NCBI GenBank assembly: GCA_947044405.1
Contig: CAMRHE010000196.1
Location: 1,781,001 to 1,845,000, forward strand
Origin: Leptodactylus fallax
Lineage: Eukaryota > Chordata > Amphibia > Anura > Leptodactylidae
Direction of reading: 5' to 3'
DNA length: 64,000 bases
In this document: positions 10,957 to 21,312 of the stretch, piece by piece
How the letters are laid out: every line of letters begins with the position of its first letter
Numbering within the stretch: the stretch's first letter is position 1
Made by a program: the position numbers and the translations under genes
Notes under the pieces: generated by a model
What the model was told of the DNA's origin: nothing
Databases searched by the model: none
Seen by the model: the letters and a program-made list of their open reading frames with translations, nothing else

Positions 10957-11443
10957 TTAAAGGGGTTGTCCACCTTCAGAACAATATTGAGAAACAAATG
11001 TTATTGTTTGTATAATAAAAAGTTGTACAATTTTCCAATATACTTTCTGTATCAATTCCTCAGTTTTCTAGATCTCTGCTTGCTGTCATTCATTCTGCTT
11101 ACTCACAGTGGATAAAAACCAGTGCATTGTCATGTGATGTACAGTCCATGGTCATGTGACAAACGCACAGGTGCACAGCTTGTTACCAGGCAGATGTATG
11201 ATTACTGAGCTGTGACTATAATGTGCACCGGTGTGTCCATCACATGACCTGGACTGTAGATCACATGACCATGGACGAATTTGTATCCACTGGGAGTAAG
11301 CAGAATAAATGACAGCAAGCAGAGATCTAGAAAACGGTGATGAATTGATTCAGGAAGTATATTGGAAAATTGTACAACTTTTTATTATATAAACAATAAC
11401 GTTTGTCTCTCAATATTGGTCTGAAAGCGGCCAACCCCTATAA
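10957..11443. mobile_element. T2-type MITE (GGGGTTGTCCACCTTCAGA family)
   Basis: It begins TTAAAGGGGTTGTCCACCTT and ends AAGCGGCCAACCCCTATAA (eroded TTAA). The arms match inward for about 200 bp: AATTTTCCAATATACTTTC/GAAAGTATATTGGAAAATT-like, TCATTCATTCTGCTTACTC/GAGTAAGCAGAATAAATGA, CATGTGATGTACAGTCCATG/CATGACCATGG. A second, larger copy is at 58367-58970. Confidence 0.75.
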
Positions 11444-12364
11444 GACAGTAACAGATGGCAGACAGTGGTAAATTTTAATTAGTAAATCTTCCCCAGTGTG
11501 GTGACACAAAGCTTATTTGCTCTTAAGGTAACCTTTTAAACCTGTTTGTTCCTTAGAACAGCACATTTTTCCAATGTAACTTAAATGAACAATTTGCAAA
11601 AGGTCTTCATTAAAAATGAATACTTGCTAACAGTCCCAAATTTTCATTACCAATCCCCACATATTTGGGCATTTCTTGGTGCATAAAGGAGGGTGAGTTG
11701 CTGAAATCGGGCAGTCCCGAGCACAGGACTTTAATCATTTCTATTCCTGCGACTGAAATGTTGCCAAGTATGAAAATATCCTCTTTATGTTTACAACACC
11801 TATGCAGACCTTTAACAGGCAACAAACTAGTGTTCTGTGATTTTGCAGTTATCCTCCATTCCATGTATTCCCTATTTATACGTAGTAGATTAGAAAGAAG
11901 TAGTGGACAGTTAAAATATCTCATGACTGCAGGATCAGACTACACCGTTTTAGGCAGTCTGTTACCATGGAGACACATATTTACTGTAGACAAATCTGCT
12001 ATGGATTTTTATATAGCCTGTGGAAAAAATTGTAGCTGAAACATGGATTCTTGCCATGGATTGACGATAGGATCTACACATGGTTTAGCCCCAGTGTAAT
12101 TCAATACAGCTAATACTTGATAATAATGGCTACCCATGGATGTTTCTTGAGTATGTGAATCAGTTGCAAATTACTCCATTTACATGCATTGTAGCTGCCA
12201 GAATGTCAACAGATACTCACAAGATTTAGGCTCAGGTTTCAGGCCTCCCCTGAATCCTTAGCATGTAGACATGGCCTAAGACTTTTTTTCATAGTTACTC
12301 CAAAAATGCATTGGGTTGATAAAAGAAAATGGATGCAAATGTGTGCATAGCCTTTAAATATCTA
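11444..12364. other. Unassigned intron sequence
   Basis: Frames of 104 and 124 codons overlap on opposite strands at 11610-12039. Neither has a domain, splice signals in register or plausible coding bias. I see no element. Confidence 0.4.
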
Positions 12365-12568
12365 TAAGGCTGAGGCCCCATGTTGCGGAAAAGCAGTTTT
12401 TTTTGTTGCAGATTTTGCTGCAGTTTTTTGAGCCAAAGCGAGGAGTGGACTGAGCAGAAGGGAGAAGTATAAGAACTTCCTATATATTTCCTTGCTTTGA
12501 CTCAAAAAAATACAGCTAAATCTGCAACAAAAATAGCTGCGTTTCCGCAATGTGGGGCCTCAGCCTAA
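12365..12568. mobile_element. Foldback MITE, ~200 bp palindromic
   Basis: The left arm AAGGCTGAGGCCCCATGTTGCGG inverts to the right arm CCGCAATGTGGGGCCTCAGCC. Inner arms are TTGTTGCAGATTT/AAATCTGCAACAA and TTTTTTGAGCCAAAGC/GCTTTGACTCAAAAAA. The centre reads AACTTCCTATATATTTCC, which matters for the microsatellite at 51926. Non-coding. Confidence 0.75.
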
Positions 12569-13349
12569 GCATTGAAGTGGTTATCCAAGATCGGGAGGCG
12601 CAGGAGATCTAACAGGTAACCAATGCTTATTTTTTTAATTTTACACCATCCCCTGCCTTTGCCACAATTTTGTCCAATCTTGGAAACCGTCTTAGATCAA
12701 GTGAGGAATATTGCACTGTCCTAGGTAAACTGCCCAGCCTTTACCCCAGTAGATACTAGTAGGCAAGAGGTCAGCATAGTGCTCCAAAGGTCAGCTTGAA
12801 GTTATGTTATTAAAGTTAGTTTTTCACAAATCCATAGTTGAGTCTCCTATTGACGATGGGACTGTATAGTTCTGTCTAACGTGTCATACAAGATGCACTT
12901 AACCTTCATACATGAATATTGTAATTTTTGTCTCTCGCTGTCTTTTTTATCATTCTAGCAGAAGTGCTAAATAGAAAGCAGAGCTAAGGACTAGCTCGCT
13001 ATATGATAAAGAATTCACACTGGTGTTTGAGACATGTATTGACAAGCAGAGTAAGAAAGACTCTTTCAGCAAATGCTTGGAAGCAGTGCCAGTGTCTTTC
13101 AACACATCCATTCAGAATTATTATACATAACTCTTCCTCTCTGGGACTTTCTCTTATGGAATGCCTCTAGGATAGCAATAAAGAGGAAATGCTTTGTTTT
13201 GTCAGGTGAGAATTATATAAATATATAGCACATGGTATTATTGCTTAGGTTAAGCTTGTGCATGGGAATTTTGTATCCCCTGTACACCATGTGAGGATGT
13301 AGTGTCACAATGTGCCAGTGTTGCATCCTGTGGTCATGTAATCCTAGCC
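12569..13349. other. Unassigned intron sequence
   Basis: Nothing recognised. Mixed composition, no splice-flanked open frame. Confidence 0.45.
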
Positions 13350-13667
13350 TTAAAGAAGACCTGTCGCCACTCCTGGTATATCTGTTTAAGAAATAACTTC
13401 CATTCCTCTGTTACTCTTCCTGGAAATGTATAAATAAATTGACTACCACTTGTCAAAGTAGCAAAGGAGTGTGTCCCTACTCGCACACTGTCAGCACTAA
13501 TAGGATACTGTCAGAATGTGGAGGGACACACACCCAATTGGTAACACCCAGTTGTCAATATATTCATACATTTCTAGTGAGAGTATATGCTTCAGAATTG
13601 TTATATTATGATGAATACAGTTTTTACTAAAACAGACATGTCAGGAGAGCTGACTGATCTTCTTCAA
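13350..13667. mobile_element. T2-like MITE, TTAAAGAAGACCTGTC family
   Basis: The left end TTAAAGAAGACCTGTCGCCAC pairs with the inverse of the right end GACATGTCAGGAGAGC...GATCTTCTTCAA. Internal arms: GTGTGTCCCTACTCGCAC and GGAGGGACACACACC. A truncated relative is at 39770-40018. Confidence 0.55.
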
Positions 13668-14069
13668 AGGGGAAAATGTAAATTAAGGTTAAGCTTTTTA
13701 CGATGAAAAGATTTCTTTGCTTTCTTGATATATTCTTGTTTAATACTTCTCACAGCTGGGAATTTGCTTTAATATTGTCAAATTTCTGCAATTTTCCTAG
13801 AGCTGACACTAGCTGACCGCTAGAATATGTCATTGCTTACTGATCACTGGGGGTTCAGTCATCAGGGCCTTCCTGATCACTAGAACAAAGGTCTGGCAGC
13901 ACGAGCAAGGCACACACCTAACCTTGCAGGTACAGTATGTCAATTTAGCCCTGGGTTTACCTGTTCCTCGCTGAAGGAGCCATTGTGGTCAGAAGGTTTA
14001 TGTTTCTATTGAGATCTAGACATAGGATTGCCTGGGTTAGATACTATCTCCCTACATGGGGATCATAGT
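13668..14069. other. Unassigned intron sequence
   Basis: No feature recognised. Confidence 0.4.
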
Positions 14070-14392
14070 CAGGGCTGTGGAGTCAGAGTCAATGCTCATT
14101 TTGGGTAAAGTTGGAGTCTGAAAAAATTTACTAATTCTGACTCTGACTTCAAAATAATATGAATTATTTTGAATGATATGATACAATTATTAATATTGTA
14201 TAATTATTTAGATACATAGTTTATTACACATTTTCTTTCATAGGAATTCAATCACCAGCTTTTTAATCAATTAGAGGATCTTTACTGCTTCCGACTAACC
14301 ATGACTGCTATTCATTTAGGAAGGAGTCGAAGTCAGGCTGTGGAAAATAGAGGAGTTGGGGTTTTTGGTTTGGCCTACCGACTCCAGCCCTG
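14070..14392. mobile_element. hAT MITE, CAGGGCTGTGGAGTC family
   Basis: It starts CAGGGCTGTGGAGTCAGAGTC and ends ACCGACTCCAGCCCTG. Flanking octamers ATCATAGT (14062-14069) and ATCGTAGC (14393-14400) match at 6 of 8. A younger copy of the family is at 18675-19031. The centre is very AT-rich and non-coding. Confidence 0.7.
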
Positions 14393-14724
14393 ATCGTAGC
14401 TTGAGGGATAGATGTGGGTCCTAGCAGTTGGACCATCAAATCAGTAAGTGATAGAGTCATCAATTTGTGACTGGTAAACCCCTTATTTATAGCACATGGA
14501 TTTAATATGATGTAAGTGTCCAAGGACTTAGAACCCCAGTACTACTATAACTGTTCATGCTACAAGCACCAGTATCCAAATATACTGCAGCACTAAATTT
14601 GCAGCCATTATGGAGCATAACTTATAGGAACACAAAGAGGTAGCCACACACTCCTGATAACAAGAGAACTTTATTTGTGTGTTCCAGGACTAGTACTTGT
14701 TCTTTGATAAATTTAATAGTATAC
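14393..14724. other. Unassigned intron sequence
   Basis: About 330 bp without a recognised feature. Confidence 0.4.
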
Positions 14725-14805
14725 TGTTGTACCGTGTTAGCCGTAGAAAGTAGTGGAAGAGTGAAGAAATCAGGCGATACCTTTTAGAGACTAACTGAGT
14801 ATATT
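14725..14805 (-). mobile_element. 3'-end fragment of a Penelope-like element
   Basis: Read on the minus strand it contains CTCAGTTAGTCTCTAAAAGG, TATCGCCTGATTTCTTCAC and CTACGGCTAACACGGTACAAC. The first two match the 3' end of the Penelope-like element at 16.03 kb. It is cut off just before the hammerhead region and is a separate insertion or deletion relic. Confidence 0.6.
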
Positions 14806-15221
14806 TGGTGTTGGATGAAGAGGACTGTATTACAACAATAACAAAAAAAAGCTCAACAAAATGTGCTTTCAGCTGTCGGACACTAGTTACATCACATCTT
14901 TATGGTTTTGGTTATGCTGAGAATACTTCTCCGCTGTGTAACGCTTTCAGTGCCATTGAGGTAGGCATGCCCTGTTTCATGTCTGAAGTAACTTGAGACA
15001 TAATATGATTTTAGAGTTTATGAAAAGACATGTCACAAAGCTGAGGCACAGAAGTAAAGTAAATTTATGATGTCTACAAACCCTTTTACTCAGTGAAATC
15101 ATTCTGTGCTCCCATCTGGGAGGAATTGGAAAGGTACTTGGAACATTCAGCGCTAGATAGATGTCTGTGATCAGTTTGCTGTGGCTTGTGTATATATAAT
15201 AAAAAATAAAGCAGCATAGTA

Positions 15222-15835
15222 AGGCCGCGTCCACATGAGACATAGGAGAAGCATATTAGCTGATGCGGACTCACTAGCGACTAACCTGCTGCGATGTATT
15301 GTTGCAGCATAGTGGATGAGATTTCACCAATCTGCTAAGAACTTGCAGTGCAAATTGACCTACAATACACTGCAGGTTTTCTACCTTCAGCATGTCAATT
15401 TTATGTTTCTGGTTTTGACCTCAGTTTTAACCATTTGCAATGTAATGGCTGAATGCACCAGGATACTCGCTGAGAATACAGAAGGAATACCATCACATTC
15501 TGGGCAGTTTTTGCATTGGCATTCAGAGAAACCTATGTGGACATATGCTAAAAATGTGTCACAGAGGTACAAGTTCCTGCACCCATGCAACTTGTATGTC
15601 TCTGACAGGTCCCTATTATACCTATATGGAAAACACCAGCTTTCCGTAGGTATAATTGACATGTTGCAATTTACAAAAACGCAACTGTTTTTGAAATCAC
15701 AGCATTTCCGCTGCAGAGATTTTTCTGCAATATGTGGATAGAATTAGCCAGAATCCCATCCACTTCGCAGGTACTGTAAAACGCTGTGGCCAAATAGCAG
15801 CATTTTTGCAACATGGGGCCCCGGCCTTAAAGGGA
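15222..15835. mobile_element. Long copy of the GGCCCC...GCGG foldback MITE family
   Basis: The ends are TAAGGCCGCGTCCACATGAG and TTGCAACATGGGGCCCCGGCC. The right half carries the family words CCTATATGGAAAACACCAGC, GTATAATTGACATGTTGCAAT, TTTTTGAAATC and CCATCCACTTCGCAGGTACTG. The 141-codon frame at 15316-15741 lies wholly in it and is not a protein. Confidence 0.55.
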
Positions 15836-16108
15836 TTTTTCATATATATGCAAGGGTTCAATTCTTTCCAGGATTATTGTGAAAAGGGACTCCACTTGAG
15901 AATTGTGCAGAAATTCAGGGGCATGTCAGATTAGCAGATAAAGTTTTTACTCAGGTGTGAGGCTTGAAACTTGGTGGTTACCATCTTACAAACAGCAACA
16001 GGTTTAGTGGTCACAAGAGTCTTACAAAAGACAACTAGCTGGATGGTTGCAGAAGAGTTAAGAAATCAGGCAATACCTTTTAGAGGCTAACTGAGTATAT
16101 TTATAAGT

Positions 16109-16150
16109 AAGCTTTCAGAAGCCTAGCTTCCTTCATCAGACATGGTGTTA
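16109..16150 (-). ncRNA. Hammerhead ribozyme motif of the Penelope-like element
   Basis: On the minus strand the conserved boxes are CTGATGA (16139-16133) and GAAA (16116-16113). Between them AGGAAGC-TAG-GCTTCT forms helix II. GAAA runs into the palindrome AAGCTT (16114-16109), the minimal helix III typical of Penelope-element hammerheads, which are thought to cleave best as dimers. Helix I pairing is weaker (GTATAA with TTATAaaTATAC). Hammerheads in the terminal repeats of Penelope-like elements are established (Cervera and De la Peña). Activity of this copy is not shown. Confidence 0.75.
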
Positions 16151-16369
16151 TACAAGAACTGAAAATTCACAGATTTTTTATATACCCTATACACATGGTC
16201 TTCAAAGGATTTTAGAGTCCTTAAAAAAAAAAAAAAAAACTAAGCAAAATGCAATCTAAGTAGAGGAGTTATTTACAACCGGTCAAAAAACAATCTGGAA
16301 AGTTGTGGTGCGTGACAGAGGGATCTGTTATCTGTTTGCTATCAGAAGGTGATTTGTGACCTTCACAGT

Positions 16370-16810
16370 TCATACATAGTGTGACATGAAGCTGGCATGA
16401 ATATTAAGTCCAAATTGCAGAGTTTTAAATTTTTGCATAAACTTGTACTCCCATTGTTTCCTCTCCTCCTGCGTCTTAAACTGTCCCATTAAAACCACAA
16501 CCCGCAAGTCTTCAATAGAGTGGTTTTCTCCGGAGAAATGTGTGGCCACTGGGAAATCGGTTCTGCTGTTATTAATATTGGATCTGTGTGAGTTCTTTCG
16601 CTGACTAAGTCTCTGCCCTGTTTCCCCCACATAGAGGCCTGTGGTGGGACATTGCACACACATTATGAGGTACACCACATTGGAAGACCTGCAGGAAAAT
16701 GTCCCCCTAATTCTGTGCACCTTTTGTGACTGTGGGACAGGTACACTGTCAGCGGTGTGGATGTGCCTGCAGGTCATGCACCTTTTTTGTAGGCAAGGTG
16801 AGGTGCCATT
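16370..16810 (-). pseudogene. GIY-YIG endonuclease domain of the Penelope-like element
   Basis: The frame ends at a stop at 16370. The translation has a Cys/His linker (CLQKRCMTCRHIH), then VVYLI (the GIY strand), YVGETGQRLSQR (the YIG strand with the catalytic Arg region) and ATHF. These nick target DNA for priming in active elements. The longest Met-initiated frame starts at 16777, but homology runs upstream to about 16810, where it overlaps the RT frame's end in a different register. It was therefore once one polyprotein with the RT and is now separated by a frameshift. No change in the visible GIY-YIG core is obvious. Confidence 0.82.
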
Positions 16811-16811
16811 T

Positions 16812-18005
16812 TCAGTTGGGGCCTTCAGGGCACTCTGGACAATAATACACTTGAGGTTTGGTGGTTGTCAAAAAGGAAAGGAGAGGGGGGACTGGAAATA
16901 TGTCCTTGAGTCTGTTGTCCCTATGTAGCACAGGTTGGAGATCCTTGGCAATCCTTCGTAGGATCTCCAGCTGTGGGTTGTAGGTGACAACTAGGGGCAC
17001 TCGGGCTTCTTTCTGGGTCTTTTTATATGTGAGCAGACTGTCTCTCTTAATGGCTGCCGCTTTGTTTAATTGGTTGTCTGTCACTTTTGGTTTGTATCCC
17101 AATCGGAGAAATTTCATCCTCAGATCCAGGAGGTGCTTGTCCAGGTCTGCTTTGTCGGAGCAAATACTATTGTATCGTATAGCCTGGCTGTAGATAATAG
17201 ATTGTCTTGTGTGCTTGGGGTGGAAGCTGTCGTTTCTCAGGTAGGCCGTTCTGTCTGTGGGTTTGTGGTATATTGATGTGAGTAGCCGGTGGTCTTTGAT
17301 GTATATTGTGGTATCCAGAAAGTGAATTTCACTCCCTGAATAGCTAAGTTTAAGGTTGATGGTAGGGTGAAAGTCATTGAAGTCATTATGGAATTGAAGT
17401 AGGGCCTCCTCACCTGCATTCCAGATGACAAGGATATCATCGATATAACAAAGGTAAATCATAGGTTTGGTGGTGCATGTTGATAAATATGCTCCTTCCA
17501 GTTCTGCCATAAAGAGATTTGCATATTGGGGTGCACATCTGGTCCCCATTGAAGTTCCCATTCGCTGTAGATATAGATCCTCTCTAAAGGTAAAATAGTT
17601 GCAGCTAAGGATGAATTGTATGAGCTGCGTTACTGGTTCTGTTGGGAGGTTTTGTTTTGCCAGGTGTACCCGACATGCTACAACTCCATCCTTGTGGGGA
17701 ATGTTGGTATACAGGGATTCCACATCCATGGTGGCCAAAATGGTACCCTCAGGTAGTGGGCCCAGGGCATTCAGTTTGTTAAGAAGGTCAGTAGTGTCCT
17801 GGATATAGCTTGGAGTATCCCTGACAAGGTGTTTTAGGAGATTTTCCACCCAACCTGAGATGTTTTCTGTCAGTGTCCCAATGCCTGAAATGATAGGCCT
17901 CCCAGGGTTGCCATCTTTGTGTATCTTTGGGAGCATATAGAAGCAGCCCGGCCTGGGATCTTGTGGGATACGTCCTTTTATCTGATGGTGGTTGCAGACA
18001 GTCTC
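16812..18005 (-). pseudogene. Reverse transcriptase of the Penelope-like element, 5' incomplete
   Basis: Open from just inside an in-frame stop at 18006-18008 to a stop at 16812, about 397 codons; the first Met is at 17936. Motifs in order from that Met: LPKIHK...PGRPIIS at 2-17, MDVESLYTNIP at about 70-80 (palm, first Asp), GTSMGTRCAP at about 127-136, YIDDI at about 164-168 (catalytic Asp pair), and FLD at about 203-205. This is the Penelope clade RT pattern, related to telomerase. The C-terminus (CPECPEG) starts the Cys-rich linker and then stops early because of a one-base shift in GAAGGCCCCAAC. The N-terminal part of the usual protein is missing. Confidence 0.85.
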
Positions 18006-18054
18006 TCAATGAAGGCACATCCTTGGCATTTTTATGTCTTTACAGAGTCAACAT

Positions 18055-18307
18055 TCTTGGTGGTTTTACTCTTGGCAGAGGCACACACACAAACAGTACA
18101 CCGTCCTTTGTATATGGCTATAATGGTAGCAAGCGAAAACAGTTCTTTGCAGTAGAAGACTTACATAATTATCAGTTCCTCCATATAAAGGTAGTGATTT
18201 ATAGTGCCCATTTATATGGATTTCAACGTGCCCGATCTGTTTCTACTGTGGTTAATAAGAGACTGCCCAAAGAGCCTGGTAGTGGCTTATTCTTCTCTCC
18301 CAATTAA
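18055..18307 (+). other. Unidentified exon-like ORF next to the Penelope-element breakpoint
   Basis: A pyrimidine-rich tract and AG (TTTTTATGTCTTTACAG) lead into an open frame beginning VNILGGFTLGRGTHTNSTPS, followed by FVYGYNGSKRKQFFAVEDLH, and a possible donor (AAAG/GTAGTG at 18188). The frame stays open across that donor to a stop at 18307, after RLPKEPGSGLFFSPN. Composition looks protein-like, with no repeat match in the window. I do not recognise it. It is not ATG10. It could be a retrocopied gene fragment, part of an unrelated element, or an exon of a gene nested in the intron. The larger frame from 17927 includes antisense Penelope sequence and is not real. Confidence 0.35.
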
Positions 18308-18666
18308 TGTCTATGTATACGCTGGTTACATAATTGTTGACTCATGAACTTGTATTACACTATTCTCCTTGTTTTGCACTGCAATGTACAGCACTATAGG
18401 ATATGATATTGAAACTAGTATCCAAATATAAATCAATACATTTTCTGTGGAAGTCTTACATCAGTCACATTGTTTATTCCTGCTTATTTTCAGTGTTTGC
18501 CTGACACGATCGATCAATCATTTTATTTCTCCTTTTTTTCATTTAGCAGGTGTCTTTCTGTTCATATTTATCAGAATATTGTAGCTGACATATGCTAAGG
18601 TAGATCTGTGAACATGTGGGAGTGGACCATATGCCTAAGCTACAAGTGTGGTGTACATTCCCATCA
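18308..18666. other. Unassigned intron sequence
   Basis: AT-rich, no recognised feature. Confidence 0.4.
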
Positions 18667-18674
18667 ATTATAAT

Positions 18675-19031
18675 CAGGGCTGTGGAGTCGGAGTCGTGGA
18701 GTCGGAGTCGGTACCTATTTTGGTGGAGTCGGAGTCGGTATAAAATGGACCGACTCCGACTCCCAAAATATATAATAAATTGGTACAGTTAGTAGTACAA
18801 TGCAGTATGTGCTGAATATATTTTCATAAGAATTTGGGAAAATGATGAAATGTTGAAAATGATGAAATGTCCTGTAAAGGTCTGTTCTATTCCTCATATA
18901 ATGATGGGACTGAGTGAACCTATAAGGTTTAGCAGTGCCAGGGCTGTGGAGTCGGAGTCGTGGAGTCGGAGTCGGTGCCTATTTTGGTGGAGTCGGAGTC
19001 GGGGCTTTGGCGTACCGACTCCACAGCCCTG
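18675..19031. mobile_element. hAT MITE, CAGGGCTGTGGAGTC family, perfect target duplication
   Basis: It starts CAGGGCTGTGGAGTCGGAGTC and ends CCGACTCCACAGCCCTG, flanked by ATTATAAT at 18667-18674 and 19032-19039: a perfect 8-bp duplication as made by hAT transposases. The left terminal block (CAGGGCTGTGGAGTCGGAG...) occurs a second time at about 18941, so the last ~91 bp form a complete mini-copy inside the longer one. Short GGAGTCGGAGTCG repeats fill both ends. Confidence 0.85.
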
Positions 19032-19284
19032 ATTATAATTATATGAACGGAAAAATACATAGAATAACTAAATTACTAGCTCCAGCACTGGCTCACGCTT
19101 TAGCAAGTGCTGTTTACATCAATATCCAATACGGTATTTGATAGGGGACAAAGAGCCAAAGAGCATCATCTTAGGCCATCTGCATCTACACTGCAATGTA
19201 TACTGTGCTTTCTCACCAGACACTGGACCAACTGCCAATAATTCTATGCCTATGACATCTAAAAATATAATGAAATGTCTATCA

Positions 19285-19570
19285 AATTTATTTTCTTTCA
19301 ATGGAGTCTGTCAGCAGGAAAATCGGTATCAAACTAATGACCGTACCTTCTAGGGCAGCTTCTGCACTAACCAGAGATGTCTTTTTTTATTCTGCATTGC
19401 AGCTCAATTTTCATGAAAAAAAGGGGTTTAGGGGCATTTCTTTTCCTGCTGGAGCTTCACTTTCCGCTCCAAATAACCGCCTCTAACTGCAGATAAAGTG
19501 ACTAATGGAGAGATGTCACTCAAGCAATGGAGGGCAGAGATAGGTCGGCAGTTAGGAGAGGTTATCTAGA
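19285..19570. repeat. Probable dispersed repeat (GAGTCTGTCAGCAGGAAAAT)
   Basis: The segment GGAGTCTGTCAGCAGGAAAA to TTTCCTGCTGGAGC, with an AACCGCCTCTAACTGC/GCAGTTAGGAGAGGTT pair, has MITE-like inverted structure. No second copy was identified in the window, so the family call is tentative. Confidence 0.3.
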
Positions 19571-19588
19571 GCAGAGAGTTAAACCCAC

Positions 19589-20136
19589 TGTAACGTCTCT
19601 GCCTGTTCGGGTCTCAAGAGGCGAGTTCAGTTTGATTCCTTGCTTAAGGTTCTTGTTGCTTAGTCTGAACTTTGTCCTAGTACTACTTCTCTGTAATTGA
19701 ATTTCAGCCACACCCGTCTCCTGCACCTTCTTTCTTTCTGCTCCTCAAATAGTTAATCTTAGCCTTGCCTGTGTGATTGACAGCCTGTCTACCAATCAAG
19801 TCTGGGGCAGGTCCTGGACTTCCTATAAACAGGTCATCAGCTCACACATGGTCACTGGCTATTGTGACTCTGTCCTGTGACCTTGTCCTTGCTAAGCTGT
19901 TCCTTTGCTATTGTATTGTTTTACTCACCTCTGACCTTTGGCTTCCTTGTGACTACTCTTTTGGATTACGATTTGATACTGCTTTTTCTCTCTGGTTAGT
20001 TGTCGCCTAGGATAGTCAGGCTATTAGGTAGGGACAGGGGCTGGGTTGAGTTTAGGGCTCACTGTCTCTGTCATTCCCTTCTTCCCTTGTTTCTGCAGCA
20101 GCACTGGGGAATTGCTCAACTAGCAATTCCCTTACA
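19589..20136. mobile_element. Possible solo LTR, ~548 bp
   Basis: It begins TGTAACGTCTCTGCCTG and ends AATTCCCTTACA, with the TG...CA edges of LTRs. The flanking 5-mers CCCAC and CCCGC match at 4 of 5. The interior is C/T-rich on the + strand (CCTCTGACCTTTGGCTTCC, GTGACTACTCTTTTGGATTA). No gag/pol is present nearby. It may instead be another repeat type; a library search for a two-LTR copy would decide. Confidence 0.35.
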
Positions 20137-21057
20137 CCCGCGCAGAAGAAGAAATGCCCCTAGAGCTCTTTTCAGTAATAATGCTGTGTAGAGTCCTTTA
20201 ATAGGAGCAGACACATTTGTGGACAAAAACTGATGAAGCAATGCAGAGATTATTATTTTATTGATATGAAATTACCGGCAAGTACAAGGTAGGGTAGACC
20301 CAAATTGCCAGATTTGCCTTCAGACAGCCAGAACAAAAGCAGATGCTAAAAATGTCATTTACAGCCAAATGTGGGAGGGCAATTGAAAAGGACAGCTAGA
20401 GTATTTGTAGCTGTCTCTAAGCAAGTTTGGCAATTTGGGTTAGCCCCTGGTGTACTTGCAGACATATCCATTTTAAGATGGTTATCTCTCCATTGCTTCT
20501 TCATTTTTTGGTCACAAAGTTATGTTTCTGCTCCTGTTAGTTTGTCAAAAAAGTCTGAATGTTGGTGGTCCAGCTACTACGTCTTATTGATCATGAGTAC
20601 TGGATTTTGCTGGATATCCATAGAAATTGTTGGGCACATTAAGTTACTATTAAAATGGGATTCTCAGAAAGTCCGAACACGCACTATTCATTTTGATAGA
20701 GAGTAACGGCTTATTTGTGAGCTTTTCCCTTGATGGCTAACACCAGTCAGTTCTTAGAATGATATCAAAATAGTAATTTTGACACATTATTGCATCAGGC
20801 ATCTCCTGAATGATATGCAGTTTGTACACTGAATGAGGCAGTTCTCTCCATTGAAATCTACATTTTTTGTCTAGAAATGTCTAGATGTGCATTATGAGAG
20901 GACTAACGTTTCAAGACAATATTGTTTTCTAATATTGTGTCACAAAGTGATATACTATATCTGTGTCTATGACTACCCAGTGATCGTGTTGTAAATTGCA
21001 GCTTTTCAAGGGTTTGGTTATCAAGTTGGCATTCCTTTCATAAAAAAATTGGAATCC
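20137..21057. other. Unassigned intron sequence
   Basis: A 111-codon frame at 20371-20706 has no recognisable domain and lacks splice context. A short inverted pair (GGGTAGACCCAAATTGCCA near 20290, GGCAATTTGGGTTAGCCCC near 20428) suggests a decayed foldback MITE. Confidence 0.4.
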
Positions 21058-21312
21058 TTAATGGCGTTGTCCTGCGAAGTAAACTGGAGGACCTTTCTTG
21101 TGCAGCCAGGCTGAACATGGGCAGGACTGGTGACCATTGACGCTCCCATTCACTTCAATCGGAGCATCGGAGATAGCCGAGTCCTATACTTCGGCTATCT
21201 CCATCACTCCCATTGAAGAGAATTGGTGTGTAGACCGTTGACAGTCCCACCTGGTCCCATCCACATTCAGTCTGGCTGCAGTCAGTTTACTTTGTGGGAC
21301 AAACCCCTTTAA
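21058..21312. mobile_element. T2-type MITE, GTTGTCCTGCGAAGT family
   Basis: The ends are TTAATGGCGTTGTCCTGCGAAG and CTTTGTGGGACAAACCCCTTTAA. The centre folds: GGAGATAGCCGA against TCGGCTATCTCC, and CATTCACTTCAATCGGAG against CTCCCATTGAAGAGAATTG. A second copy is at 35443-35736. Confidence 0.7.

Larger units (their letters stand above)
16030..18010 (-). mobile_element. Penelope-like retroelement (Neptune-type), 5'-truncated
   Basis: On the minus strand, in order: a reverse transcriptase, a Cys-rich linker, a GIY-YIG endonuclease domain, a ~230-bp 3' UTR, a hammerhead motif, and a terminal segment with CTAAAAGGTATTGCCTGATT. This order is diagnostic for Penelope-like elements. The 5' end is lost: in the RT frame, homology stops near 18005 at a stop codon. 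The + strand beyond it holds an unrelated exon-like ORF. A frameshift between RT and endonuclease makes the copy dead. Confidence 0.85.

Noticed and set aside
11610..12039. Overlapping 104- and 124-codon ORFs on opposite strands
   Set aside because: Neither shows a domain, splice context or coding bias; one is a shadow of the other at most.
15316..15741. 141-codon ORF
   Set aside because: It lies wholly inside a foldback MITE and another frame is open on the opposite strand.
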